From Isohypsibius dastychi (lineage: Eukaryota > Tardigrada > Eutardigrada > Parachela > Isohypsibiidae), in NCBI GenBank assembly GCA_034696485.1, contig JAQIWT010000500.1:1-19038 (forward strand): DNA of 19,038 bases. Reading direction: 5' to 3'. The notes beneath the pieces are model-generated. The model did no database searches and had not been told where the DNA came from. It was given only the letters and a program-made list of their open reading frames with translations. Positions 1 through 9,689 of the stretch are shown piece by piece. Numbering within the stretch: the stretch's first letter is position 1; each line of letters opens with the position of its first letter. The position numbers and the translations under genes are program-made.

Positions 1-79
1 ACCCGAACTCCAGACCCTTGCACACTAGACACTGGAAAGCGTCCGCTGAAAAAAAGAACTGTTTAGTTTTGTGACCTCC

Positions 80-735
80 TTAAAGTGGGCTGCGGGTCCA
101 TATTGGCGATTTTGGGTCGCCAGATTATGAGACGTTTTCGGTTATCTAAGAAGAGCTAGGTTTAAATTTAATGAAATTAATTGCTGAAGGGTTGTAGCTA
201 CAGAAACGACCCACGCAATACCGCGCGCGGGCACTCAGAGCGGCAGAGGGGAGCCATAAACAGAAATTTGTTTACTATTTATTCGGCGGAGATCTGTGCT
301 AGTTAGAACACAAAGAATGAGAGGAAATATGTAGCTTGAATAAGCCAAACAATCCCTACGGAATAAAAATTCAAAACTTTGAACTTTGAAAGGCCGAAAC
401 AATGGTCAAGATTTGTTTGTGTCGCTTATTTCTCTTGCAGTGCACTAGAAAATGGAAAACTTAAAATTTTTACATCGTAGGGATTGATTGGCTTCTTCAA
501 GCTACATATTTCCTCTCGTACTTTTTGTTCCAACTAGCACAGATCTCCGCCGAATGAATAGTAAACAAATTTCTGTTTATGGCTCCTCTCTGCCGCTCTG
601 AGTGCCCGCGCGCGGTATTGCGCGGGTCTGTTGCTACAACCCTTCAGCAATTAATTTCATTAAACCTAGCTCTGCCAAGATAACCGAAAATTTGGCGACC
701 CATAATCGCCAATGTGGATCCGCAGCCCACCTTAA
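80..735. mobile_element. TTAA-flanked long inverted-repeat (fold-back) element
   Basis: The left arm (about 84-372) and the right arm (about 458-731) are reverse complements over roughly 280 bp, about 90% alike by eye with a few short indels. The outermost bases are TTAA at 80-83 and TTAA at 732-735, each followed inward by a near-identical end (A or G, then GTGGGCTGCGG). The spacer of about 85 bp (373-457) carries no open frame of note. There is no transposase, so this is a non-autonomous, MITE-like or fold-back element. TTAA target duplication is typical of piggyBac-type transposases, but the ends do not clearly match a piggyBac terminus I can recall, so the superfamily is inference. If transcribed, it would form a hairpin of nearly 300 bp. 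The arms differ at scattered sites, which suggests an old insertion. Confidence 0.85.
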
Positions 736-1887
736 TTATCGGCATTCAAAGCAGTCTTACCAGGCGAGCTGAGAGCTACGAGATAGAGAAGCGGTATCAT
801 ATAAATGGAGCCAAATGGTTTGGATCCCATCTTCGCGGTTGAGTCTTGCTCGGTTATAAAAAACTGAAAACACAAAAATGGTCCTGAATAAGTCAAGGAG
901 TTGATCGGCGACAGAAACGATTTGTAGAACTGCAATTGTTTGCCAATGTGGGTGTTAATCAGCTCCAGTCGAGCTTGTGTACGCATACTTTCGAACCGTT
1001 TATCGTTATTTTGTTTTTACGATTTGTTTGCTGTGAACTTATTGCCAGTGCTTATTCCATTGCATTGACCTGTACTGATACGATAATGAATGTAGTATTC
1101 ATTCAAGTGAATGTATGATTGGGTCGGTTATTCCCTTTTTACGATTGGTGACAAATCCTGTGACTTCGGGTTTCGATGACTCAACAAACATGGCGTAAAA
1201 TCGCGTCGATAATTCGACTCAGCCAAAAAGAACGATGTTTAATGTCAAATACAGTAGTATCAGGTTTTTCCAGGTCCCTTTTTCACTGAAAGGGTCAGGT
1301 GGTCAACTACTCTGGCACAATGGCGAGTTGCACGAGAAATGGTAATCGGCCCTAGATTGGTAAAGGGTTCAGTACTAGTAAACGACAAGCACCACTTCCG
1401 AAACTAACCCCCCCCCTTTTAGTGCGCGTAAATGTCAGTTCACCGGGGAGACTCATTGCTGAACAAATGATGATTGACCCTAACATTAAGTGTCATCGAA
1501 GAAGTTATCTTCACATATAAAATGACGACCAGATTATATCTCGCGTTTGTCATATTTCAATAACTTCGTGATCCGGTGGTGCATCAGTTGCCGACCGTGG
1601 GAAACATCAATTGTTACAGCCGATTTAAAACTCGGCTTCTGGGCATTTATGTTCACTCCGCTTGAAACCTGTTGTATAGACACGACAAAGTCGCATTCAA
1701 TCTCGCTTCTAATCAACAGCCGATCAGTCGGTATTACTGCCTTCTTTTGAAAAGAGTACAAAACATGGCAATGACCTTCAGTTAACCAAGAAATTCTACA
1801 GTCACTCTTCATCTTCCGAAATTTCGAAATAACCCAACGCAATGTGCTGTCAAAAACGTCCGCTATTTGTCATAGCGCTTGAGCATA
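736..1887. other. Unassigned region upstream of the dermatopontin-like gene
   Basis: No open frame here has splice sites, a signal peptide or a family motif that I recognise. The short frames on both strands look like chance. A 9-base C run lies at 1408-1416. The last few hundred bases presumably hold the promoter and 5' UTR of the gene starting at 1888, but I see no clear TATA box. Confidence 0.5.
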
Positions 1888-3436
1888 ATGGATTTTAACT
1901 CTTGTTCGTCAGTAAAACTGGACTTGTTGAAATCGGTCTTGTCATTTCGTTATCTATTTTTCATTCTTTTCCCCGTGGTCCTGGCCACAAATCGTTATTA
2001 TATCACCTACTCGCCGTTTGGCTCGGTACACAGTGCTATCTATCTTGCTTCTCAGTATTCAGGCATCTTCAACTGTATGAACTATCCTTGCAGGGAGACA
2101 CCTTCATCCAGACATGGTACGCACATGGAGGACCGGATGCCGCGAATCGCAAATGGAACGTAGAATGCCAGTAAGCATTGAAACTCATTTCCGACACATG
2201 TGTCTTCACATAGTTAATTCGTGTTTTTTTCTACTTCCAACCCAGAGACGGCGAAGCAATGGTAAGCGGCATTTTTGTCACATTCCAGAGAAACGGGACA
2301 ACCTGATGTTGCCTTGTCTCAAAACATTTTGTTTCAGGTTGGAATCAAGTAAGTCAAACAACCTATAATCACAGGATTGATCTTGTCATATAATAAGTTT
2401 CATTTCCTCCGAACCAACAGTGATTGGTCAGATGACTTTGAGGTAATTCATCTTTTTAAATCAAGCTCGAAGCGATCATAGCATTGCTCACAATGGCACG
2501 TGTTGCAGCTTCTGACCTACGTCTGGTGCAAGTTTACGTTTCCACATAAGCCCCCAACCAACGGACTCTACCCGTACTACCCCGCGTCAGTAACACTTGA
2601 AAATTTGTCTGATCAACTCACGACGCATTCTTCCTCGCACCGCTCGTTTAATTCATCCCATCCAATCATTGTTATTCACAGGTGTCATATTCGAAACATG
2701 AGTAGCGACTACTTCTGCTTCGACCCCACAAGAAAAGACCTGACTGTTAACACCTTTGTCACCGGTTAGTCAAGCTGTACTATTTGAATTGTTTTTTGAC
2801 ATTATCTACTTCATTTCAGCTATCCGTGACGTCGACCATTGGTTCTTCGCCTTTCGAGTCCCCCAAGACAACCTGCAGCCGTTCAAATGTTGCAAAACAC
2901 CCAAGGGTTACTACATCGACTATGTATCATGTTACTACATGACAACGCACGACCCTTACTTCGAGTACTACGACTCTCCCTTTCAATTCTTCACATTCTG
3001 TGCAACAGGTTATGTGATTACGGGAATGGCCAAGAAAGTCAACCCGTATGACGCCGAATGGCATCTCGACTGGATCCAGTGCTGTCGAGTTGGTTTCGGG
3101 TCCCCAGTAGCGCACAAACCCCCGGTAACGTACTCTGCTTCCGGGGCCCCTGTGTTCTACAGCCCGCAACACACTGTTCAACCTAATCTCGGAGCGTACA
3201 GCTCACAGTACAGGAGTTTGGAGCCCGATCCAGGAGTTATGAAAAACCGAAGCCTGGTAAACTTGAGAAAAACTTTGCAGGGGAACTGGTCACCGGATGA
3301 CGAAAAGCAAATGGCACTCAGGAGGGGAATGATGAGCGAAGAACGGGTTAATCAACAGATCTCACAACTGGTTGAAGACAGAGACCCGCTTTTTGCTGAT
3401 CGACAAACTCTTATAATGAGTAACGAGATTGTGTAA
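1888..3436 (+). CDS. Secreted dermatopontin-like protein (eight exons)
   Basis: Exons by splice signals and phase: 1888-2025, 2094-2170, 2246-2261, 2338-2348, 2421-2442, 2509-2606, 2682-2764, 2820-3436, giving 353 residues. The first ATG opens a signal peptide (hydrophobic run FRYLFFILFPVVLA, residues about 23-36). The mature part has three repeats of a tryptophan/cysteine pattern: RKWNVEC, then DVDHWFFAFRV with KCC, then C..G.V..G followed by a D and W..QCCR. This resembles dermatopontin, an extracellular matrix protein family with D-R-x-W and paired-cysteine motifs. Family assignment is by pattern only. The C-terminal third (from about residue 245) is low in cysteine, polar, and has no known domain. 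Exons of 16, 11 and 22 nt are microexons. Two donors are weak: GTACAC at 2026 and GTCTGA at 2607. The better-looking GTAACA at 2590 breaks the frame. The end is convergent with the SFT2 gene. Confidence 0.6.
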
Positions 3437-3457
3437 AGATTCGGATGAAGTTCATAT

Positions 3458-3463
3458 TTTATT
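3458..3463 (-). terminator. Possible polyadenylation signal AATAAA of the SFT2 gene
   Basis: TTTATT on the + strand reads AATAAA on the minus strand, 110 bases beyond the SFT2 stop codon. If used, the 3' ends of the two convergent genes overlap. Confidence 0.4.
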
Positions 3464-3477
3464 TTGAATCTGTTTGG

Positions 3478-3483
3478 AATAAA
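3478..3483 (+). terminator. Polyadenylation signal AATAAA of the dermatopontin-like gene
   Basis: A perfect AATAAA lies 42 bases after the stop codon at 3436, the usual place for a short 3' UTR. Confidence 0.65.
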
Positions 3484-3572
3484 GACTATACAGCAGTTTA
3501 GAGCTGGAAAAATCCAAGTTGTCGGCACAGCGTATTTACAGAGAGTGTTATAAATACTGACTTCCGGGAAAA

Positions 3573-4736
3573 TTATGCGCTGAATGCGGCATTGGCGGTT
3601 TTTTTAACGACCGTCGAAGCCATATTCTTGAAGAACCATAGTCCACTTTGTCCACCGGGAATATTGCTGACTGTATACCATACAAGTGCGACGACTTGGA
3701 CGAGGCCGCATATGGCAGTCAGCGGGACACTCTGAACCTGAATTGAGAAAAGCTGATTGACACAAAATTCACAAGTTCTTCAGAAACACCAGGATTTGCA
3801 ATGAGCTTGAATAAAATTCCATCTACCATGAAATCAATCAAGGACGTCACTTACAGACAATGCACAGTAGAGTGTGCTGATTATGGAAAGAAGGTAAAAC
3901 GTCGTAAAAGGTAACTGGTCTGGATGGAAGAGTCCAGTTAGATGCTTGTACGGTCCACGAAGAAATCCAAAACTATATAATTTGGAAATTGGTTAAATTG
4001 TGGTACGAAGTGAAAGAGGTTAGCCTAATATATTATATGAATTCCAAAGACTAACAACTAAGCGATCGCGTACCTTAGCAAAATAAAACAAGATCCAAAT
4101 GTGAATAGAATTGCAAACTTCCGGCTCCGTAATAACAACACGGGAATGTAAAATCCGGCCTACACACGGAAAAGTACATTTATTGTAATGTTATCTAAAA
4201 TCTACTGAAGACGATGAATCTAGAAATAGGAGTGAATACAGAAACAAGAAAAGCGAGATTCAATAAAGAACATACTGTCTTACAATTGTGCCATGAAGTA
4301 CTCACCACCGTAAAAAGAAGCACTCCCGTGGCGAAACAACCGAGAAATCCCGCAAATCGTTGTCTTTTCGTCTGAAAATACATAAAAACTAGACAACAGC
4401 AACCGCAGAGTATTTTGAACGAGAGTCCAAAACAACAACAAAATCAATTTTGCACCTTCTGTCTTTATCAGCCACAACTGACCGGATCGAGTTCAAAACT
4501 ACTCGCTAATAATTTCTAAATTTTCTGTTCTTAGTACTCACTAGAGAAGGGAACCATGGATCCTGTGCAGCACTTTCATCGAGCTTCTCCAAACTTTCCT
4601 GTGGAAATTGTGGCTTCATCCATGTTGGTCTTTTCTCCAGCAATGAGCCAAGCTTGATAAACGGGGATTTGGAATCAGAACGGATTGATTTCACATAATC
4701 ATTCAGATTAATCTGCACATTCTGAGGTGTATCCAT
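3573..4736 (-). CDS. SFT2D3: SFT2-family vesicle transport membrane protein (SFT2D3-like)
   Basis: Five exons on the minus strand: 4736-4542, 4371-4306, 4159-4074, 3972-3855, 3737-3573. All have GT-AG ends and phases close, giving 209 residues, near the usual size for animal SFT2D3. SFT2 proteins are Golgi tetraspanning membrane proteins linked to retrograde endosome-to-Golgi vesicle fusion. The N-terminal cytosolic part (1-65) is polar and ends in a DPWFPSL segment. Hydrophobic helices follow at about 70-95, 98-115, 132-155 and 158-177. The family landmarks FLRGP (about residue 119) and WYTVSNIPGG (after the last helix) are present; IPGG points to the SFT2D3 branch rather than D1/D2. The ATG at 4736 is the only in-frame methionine before the conserved part. 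The 4541-4372 intron is 170 bp and the others are 101-146 bp. The gene is head-to-head with the palmitoyltransferase gene. Confidence 0.88.
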
Positions 4737-5152
4737 CACTCAACGGATAACTGCAAACCATTTAACAACAACGAGATTCGCACCACTGCAGGAATTTTCT
4801 GAACACAAACCAGAATCGGCACTGATCAGTCGAGATGTGCGGTGACATGGGGGCAAACGGTGATTTGACATGCAAACCCCTTGGTTTAACTCTGCGAACG
4901 TTCAAGGGGCTGACGAAAGAGTAAAGTGACCCTCCACGCGACTGTGTTTGAATCGAGAAAAACGATAACAAACAAAAATTAGGAATTAGGATATGGTCTA
5001 TTTTGACATTTTCAGAGGATCTAAATCTTGGAGTTTTTCACCGTGTACGAACTACAAATGCTATCTGCTGCTACCTATTGCCACTATTTTTCTCGTTGCA
5101 TCAAGGGCCCAGCAGTTACTCCGGGTGATGGTTGAGCGCTGACGTCTTCGAA
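4737..5152. promoter_or_regulatory. Shared intergenic region of divergent SFT2 and ZDHHC genes
   Basis: These 416 bases separate two start codons on opposite strands, so both promoters and 5' UTRs must lie here unless there are distant 5' exons. I see no TATA box on either side. Short minus-strand frames inside it have no recognisable content. A bidirectional promoter is inferred from the arrangement only. Confidence 0.5.
5128..5142 (+). other. Minimal upstream ORF before the ZDHHC start
   Basis: ATG at 5128 opens a four-codon frame (M-V-E-R) ending in TGA at 5140-5142, eleven bases before the main ATG at 5153. It would reduce initiation at the main start if it lies in the mature 5' leader, which the sequence cannot show. 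Confidence 0.4.
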
Positions 5153-7037
5153 ATGGATTCTTCCTCTTATTCCTCCACGCAGGCATCAGAATCCGAGCCA
5201 CTGCAGACGCATGGCTACTCAATCTCAGTTGTAAGGAACAGCAGACATGGACGAGATTATGGGAATAATATGTGCTTCCAGCGATGGTGGTTCGTGAAGG
5301 ACAGCTGTGGAATTGTTTGTGCAGTATTCACATGGCTTCTGCTTGCATACGCAGAGTTTGCTGTGAACGCCATTATTATCGCCAGTGCCATTGCCAGGGA
5401 TTCACTTGTGTTTGCTGTGATAAATGGCATATTGTTCAATGGACTGGTATTTTTGGCTGTCATATCGCATGTGCGGTGCTGCGTTACGGAACCTGTGAGT
5501 TCGGAATTTAGAAATATTCCAATGTTGTAGGTTGGATTTCGCAAGTCGCGTTTTTCGCCAAAAACCTGGAATCGACTGTAAAAGAAATCTGGTGCATGGT
5601 TTTTAGTTTGAGGGTCATTAGTTTTCCTGAAATGCTTCATTAATTGGCATTCGTGATTTTATTTTTGTTGGAACATTGTGGAATTTACTTGTGGAACTGA
5701 AAATTGAAATTGATTGCTTATTTTCTTCTTTAGGGGATTGTTCCCAGAAATACCGCGACCGATGAAAGGATACGGGCGATGGAATTGCCGCCCGGGTCAG
5801 TGATCATGCGGTGTCCGAAATGTATCTGCATCAAACCGGAAAGAGCACATCATTGCAGGTTCGCCTTCTCAATAACTACTTTTTGATGTTCTGTGTTATT
5901 TTTGAGAGAAAATTTAATTGCATCGACTTTGTTATTGCAGCATTTGTAAGAGGTGTGTCCGCCGGATGGATCATCACTGTCCTTGGGTGAGTGGAAGAAA
6001 TTAATGGATCCCACAGAATCACCATTTTGATACTTCTCATTTTCCACAGGTCAACAACTGCGTTGGAGAAAACAACCAAAAATATTTTGTTCTTTTCACG
6101 GTGAGTTTGACTTCGTTCTGGGAAAACGCATCCGCGGCAAACTTTTCTTTTACCGAATCTCTCGATTTATCACCGCATTAATTACATGAAATTATGGAAC
6201 TGGTGCAGATTTGAGGCAGACTTCCAATCCTAGCTAAACATAAATATTTGTTAGTCGTTCTGCCGAGTTCCGCTGTTTTAAATCTTTTCGTGTGATGATG
6301 ATTGATGAGCTGCTTTTTGTGCAGATGTACATTGCATCGCTGTCCATCCATGCGATTCTAATGGCGGTTCACCAGTTCGTTCTCTGCATCGACAAAGAGT
6401 TTGTTGGTAATCCCCGTAACCATCTGAGAGACACCTCAACTCTCTGGATCTCGAGTTGCCAGCAGTGTTTCTTTGCAGGCTGTGGCTATCTGAGTCCACC
6501 TTTGTCGATAATTCTCCTCATATTCCTCCTTTTCGAAGGACTCTTGTTTTTCCTCTTCACAACCATCATGTTTTGTACGCAAGTTTGTTCGATCTGGAAC
6601 GATGAAACGGTAAGAGCTAAAGTTGAACATACAACAAATTGTACCAATCTACTTCCGGCTGATTAGAACGCTGAATTTGACGCGAAGTATTTACGAGGCC
6701 GTTTCCGGTGAAGCCCGTTTTTGTTTCCGGGACTCGAGACTGTGGATGCACGAAAGAAGAGCATGCGTGCCCAAAACAGCTGGGCAGAATTGTTTTTAGA
6801 ATTTATTTGAAATATCTGCGCGAGACATGCGTCTTTAGTTTCTTCTACTCACCAGCTTTGTTTTTGTTTCAGGGTATCGAGCAGCTTCAGTCAAGTAAAG
6901 AGCGTAACTGGGTCAGGCGGAAACGCTTCCAGGGTTTACGTTCAGTTTTCGGGGACAATTGCTCCATATTCTGGCTCTCGCCGTTTTCCTCGCCACGGAA
7001 GTTCGGGCGGGACAAACCTTACCAATATTCAGTGTAA
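5153..7037 (+). CDS. ZDHHC3/7: DHHC palmitoyltransferase, ZDHHC3/ZDHHC7 type
   Basis: Exons: 5153-5494, 5734-5858, 5941-5986, 6050-6100, 6325-6406, 6479-6609, 6873-7037, giving 313 residues (human ZDHHC3 and ZDHHC7 are about 300). The enzyme transfers palmitate from palmitoyl-CoA to protein cysteines at the Golgi. Two membrane helices lie at about 53-76 and 83-106. The cysteine-rich zinc-binding domain (about 138-185) holds the D-H-H-C active site at 166-169, with C169 as the acyl-accepting residue, then [11 protein letters not shown]. Helices 3 and 4 follow (about 189-210 and 222-248), with SPP and LLIFL..EGLLFF as in ZDHHC3/7. N-D-E-T sits at the TTxE-motif position and SVFG at the conserved C-terminal site. 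The end PYQYSV matches the PDZ-type tail of ZDHHC3. Intron 6407-6478 is 72 nt and stop-free; removing it restores family spacing before SPP. Confidence 0.93.
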
Positions 7038-7296
7038 GCTTCCAGAGTAAGCTCCTTCGTTCTTCATTTCTTCCCATGACCTTTGTTTTCTGACAAATCG
7101 CTGTCGCCTTTAGTTTGGAAAGCTCATGTGGATGAATGATTTCCAGCAGGAATAGTTGACTTTGATTTACTGTACGTTGATGGACCCTCTTGAAGCAGCT
7201 TTTTTGTTTTTTTTTATTGCGATGTTGAATTGTGTCTCGATTGAACTTCCGGTGCCGGTGAACGTTGTTATTGTTCACCTTCGAAATTTTCTTGTT

Positions 7297-7368
7297 ATTA
7301 AATGCGGGTGAAAATTAGATCGTCGAACAATCAATAAGTGAAAAAACAGTGAAAATGCAACAAATAAA
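7297..7368 (+). terminator. Candidate polyadenylation signals of the ZDHHC gene
   Basis: ATTAAA at 7297-7302 and AATAAA at 7363-7368 lie 260 and 326 bases after the stop at 7037. Which is used, if either, cannot be told from the sequence. Confidence 0.35.
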
Positions 7369-7574
7369 ATCTGCGAAAAAAACTGAAAGATAACACAGAA
7401 TCACATGCTCAGACAAAATACCGAAGACAGTCACCGCAATTACGGAAGCAATCTATAACAATACTGTGACCCCGGGGAGAAAAAAATGTAAGATCTGCTT
7501 GAATTTGCAGTCAGTGAAGGAAAAGAGTCCGTCCGAACTCGGAAACGTTCATTCAGTCAGAAAGGATTTCCGAA

Positions 7575-9689
7575 TTAGTCATGTTCGAGATCGATATGAG
7601 TCAAAAGGGAGCATAACTGCTCGCAGATGGCTTTGGTAGCTCCTCCAACAACCCGGCGTGACATCTGGTTGAATGCGGCACCTGTGTGAAACACATCGCT
7701 GAGAACTGATCTTATTTTCTCAATTCTTCGATCCGATTACTTTGACAAAATAACGAAAATTGTTGAACTTAATCATATAAGAAATTTTCGTCGGAAATTC
7801 GATAAAGAACCGATATCAATCCAAAGCCACGATCCCCCAAAAACTCGTCGAAAGGCGGCTCAACAAGGGCAAAATAGCCTCAACAGCCCAACAACGATTT
7901 TTCGTTCACGGCTAAAGGAATTATTAGACAGTTCCTCCAGCAAACTTGAGTTCACAATTTAACGTATATTTTAAATATGGAAGATTTGTCCTTATACAAA
8001 TCGGAGACCAGGGTTTTTCGCACTCAACAGATTACGGAAAACACAGAATTTTTCTCATTTCGTCGGTAAATCGATCAAAGTACTCAAACCTACCTGTTGG
8101 ATCGCAAATGTAGCCACCGGCTTCTTCGACGATGACCGCCCCAGCGGCCATATCCCAACAATGAATACCGTATTCGTAAAACACATCTCCAGCTCCTTTA
8201 GCGATCATGCACATGTTCAGCGCCGCTGAACCCATTGCTCTTATCCTAGGAAATAAATCTCAAGGTTGGAATATGTTTCCAGCTCTAGATGGACTTACTT
8301 ACCCGTGGGCATTGGTTTTCAGTACTGCTCGCAAATTTTTGAAAAACGTTTCCATACGCAGTTCATCGCGAGCGGAGCCGACTTCCGTCACCACGAGGGC
8401 ACCATCCAAAGCTGAAAATCAGAACACGTTAGCAAAAAACAACATAAAAGACATTGTAATGGATGTTGTCAATTTTCAGACCGAAAATAAATCAACAGAG
8501 TTTTCTTCTGACTCGTCCACTAGTGTCATCCTTCACAACATCCAAACGGGACAAATCCACTGAAAAACGCAGCGAGACCTTACACGAAGCGGAAGTAACT
8601 TTGATTGGGACTCCGTTGCAAAATGCTCCGGCTCCTTTCACCGCGGAATACATCTCGTCAGCCATAACATGGAAGACCACTCCAGCGAGGAGCTAAAAAC
8701 CAGCAAAATTATTCAGAGCAAAAAAATTGCCAAAATCGATCTGACATAACAAATTATTCAGACTGAGTAATCAACAGAAATTTCTGACTCGTCCACTAAT
8801 GTCATCCTGATTGTTCAACATTCAACGAAATACTATACAAAAGATCTCTTTACCTCTTTCTTTATTGAAAATCCGATGGAGACCGACACTGTAAGGAACG
8901 CAAGGTCAAATCGATTAACGAAAAGATGTATCGCAAAGATAATCAGACTGTATCTTTCCCAAACTGTTTCGGAACTTACCGTAAGGAAAACTATGGACGA
9001 AATTCGTCGTACCATCAACCGGATCTAAAACAGAGTACAGCGGTCAGATCATGCAATAATATCAACATCAGGCAAAGAGCAGAAGCGGTGCGATTGAAGC
9101 AACCGGAAGTGAGACAGAGCAGATTGCTAATTACCGATTATCCAAGTCGGGGCATCTGTTAGCTCGACTTTCACTCCTCCCGCTGTCGATTCCTCGCCAA
9201 TAAATCTGCAAAACATAACAATCTTGTTACATGTCGAATCAGAACGCGATGCCACGAAAACAAAAACAGATGTTAAGCAGATCATTTGAAGCAAATCATT
9301 TTGAGTGTCTAGCACGTAAGCGTTTTTCATTGCCAAAATCTTCATTTATATCGTGAACTACTGCATCGAGTACTCGCTTGTGGTCAGGATATCTGTCCTG
9401 GAGCGTGCCAATAATGAAAGCTTCCACAGCTTGATCCGTTTCCGTAACCAGATCAACAACGGTCGATTTCAATGCGACACTCTTCTCTACGACAAAAGCT
9501 TTGCGGATCATCTGAAAATAAGACCAAATTTCACTACTCACAGTTATCAAAGAAAGTTCTTGTTGAAATAACCACAAAAATAAATATCTATCAATTTTTA
9601 GAGGTGCCTACTTCGCCAGCTTCCTTTGCCACGAACTCTGCGAACAGGGTGCATGCTTGGACTTCCGCTAGTTCTCCCGTCACAACCAT
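7575..9689 (-). CDS. IMPA1: Inositol monophosphatase
   Basis: Nine minus-strand exons: 9689-9612, 9511-9378, 9205-9135, 9024-8980, 8888-8854, 8692-8584, 8411-8303, 8245-8094, 7681-7575, giving 279 residues (human IMPA1 has 277). The cytosolic enzyme dephosphorylates inositol phosphates to free myo-inositol using Mg2+ and is the lithium-sensitive step of phosphoinositide recycling. Metal ligands are all visible at a constant offset of +5 from human: D52 (in DLVTETD), E75-E76 (FIGEES), D95 and D98 (motif [10 protein letters not shown]), and D225 (motif B, HCWDMAAG). The C-terminal exon reads MSRR then VVGGATKAI, as in animal IMPA1. Eight introns range from 91 to 412 bp. The intron 9377-9206 needs a GC donor (GCGAGT) to stay in frame. 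Introns 8853-8693 and 8583-8412 share a repeat. The gene is head-to-head with UBE2G2. Confidence 0.94.
8491..8532. repeat. Intronic repeat, copy 1 (IMPA1 intron 8583-8412)
   Basis: The core at 8506-8532 (27 bases, including TCTGACTCGTCCACTA) matches 8782-8808 with one mismatch. A shorter shared stretch, ATCAACAG, lies just before it. The copy is 51 bases from the donor and about 80 from the acceptor on the minus strand. Confidence 0.8.
8770..8808. repeat. Intronic repeat, copy 2 (IMPA1 intron 8853-8693)
   Basis: This is the partner of the repeat at 8491-8532, in the same orientation and in the next intron upstream in the gene. It lies 45 bases from the donor and about 78 from the acceptor, so both copies sit at the same relative place in introns of 161 and 172 bp. 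Confidence 0.8.

Noticed and set aside
936-1118. Open frame whose DNA around 1027-1063 resembles part of ZDHHC exon 1 (5357-5395), suggesting a duplicated exon
   Set aside because: Only short blocks (about 12 bases each) match, with gaps between them, and the protein frames do not align convincingly. Chance is the simpler reading.
1534-1842. 102-codon minus-strand open frame
   Set aside because: No methionine context, signal peptide, splice sites or family motif; overlapping frames on the other strand are equally open.
5257-5640. 127-codon minus-strand frame opposite ZDHHC exon 1
   Set aside because: It is antisense to a conserved membrane-protein exon and explained by codon complementarity.
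6913-7278. 121-codon minus-strand frame opposite the last ZDHHC exon
   Set aside because: It is antisense to a conserved exon and its 3' UTR, with low-complexity Asn/Lys content at its start.
8207-8563. 118-codon + strand frame inside IMPA1
   Set aside because: It runs antisense across IMPA1 exons and introns; the minus-strand exons match inositol monophosphatase residue by residue.
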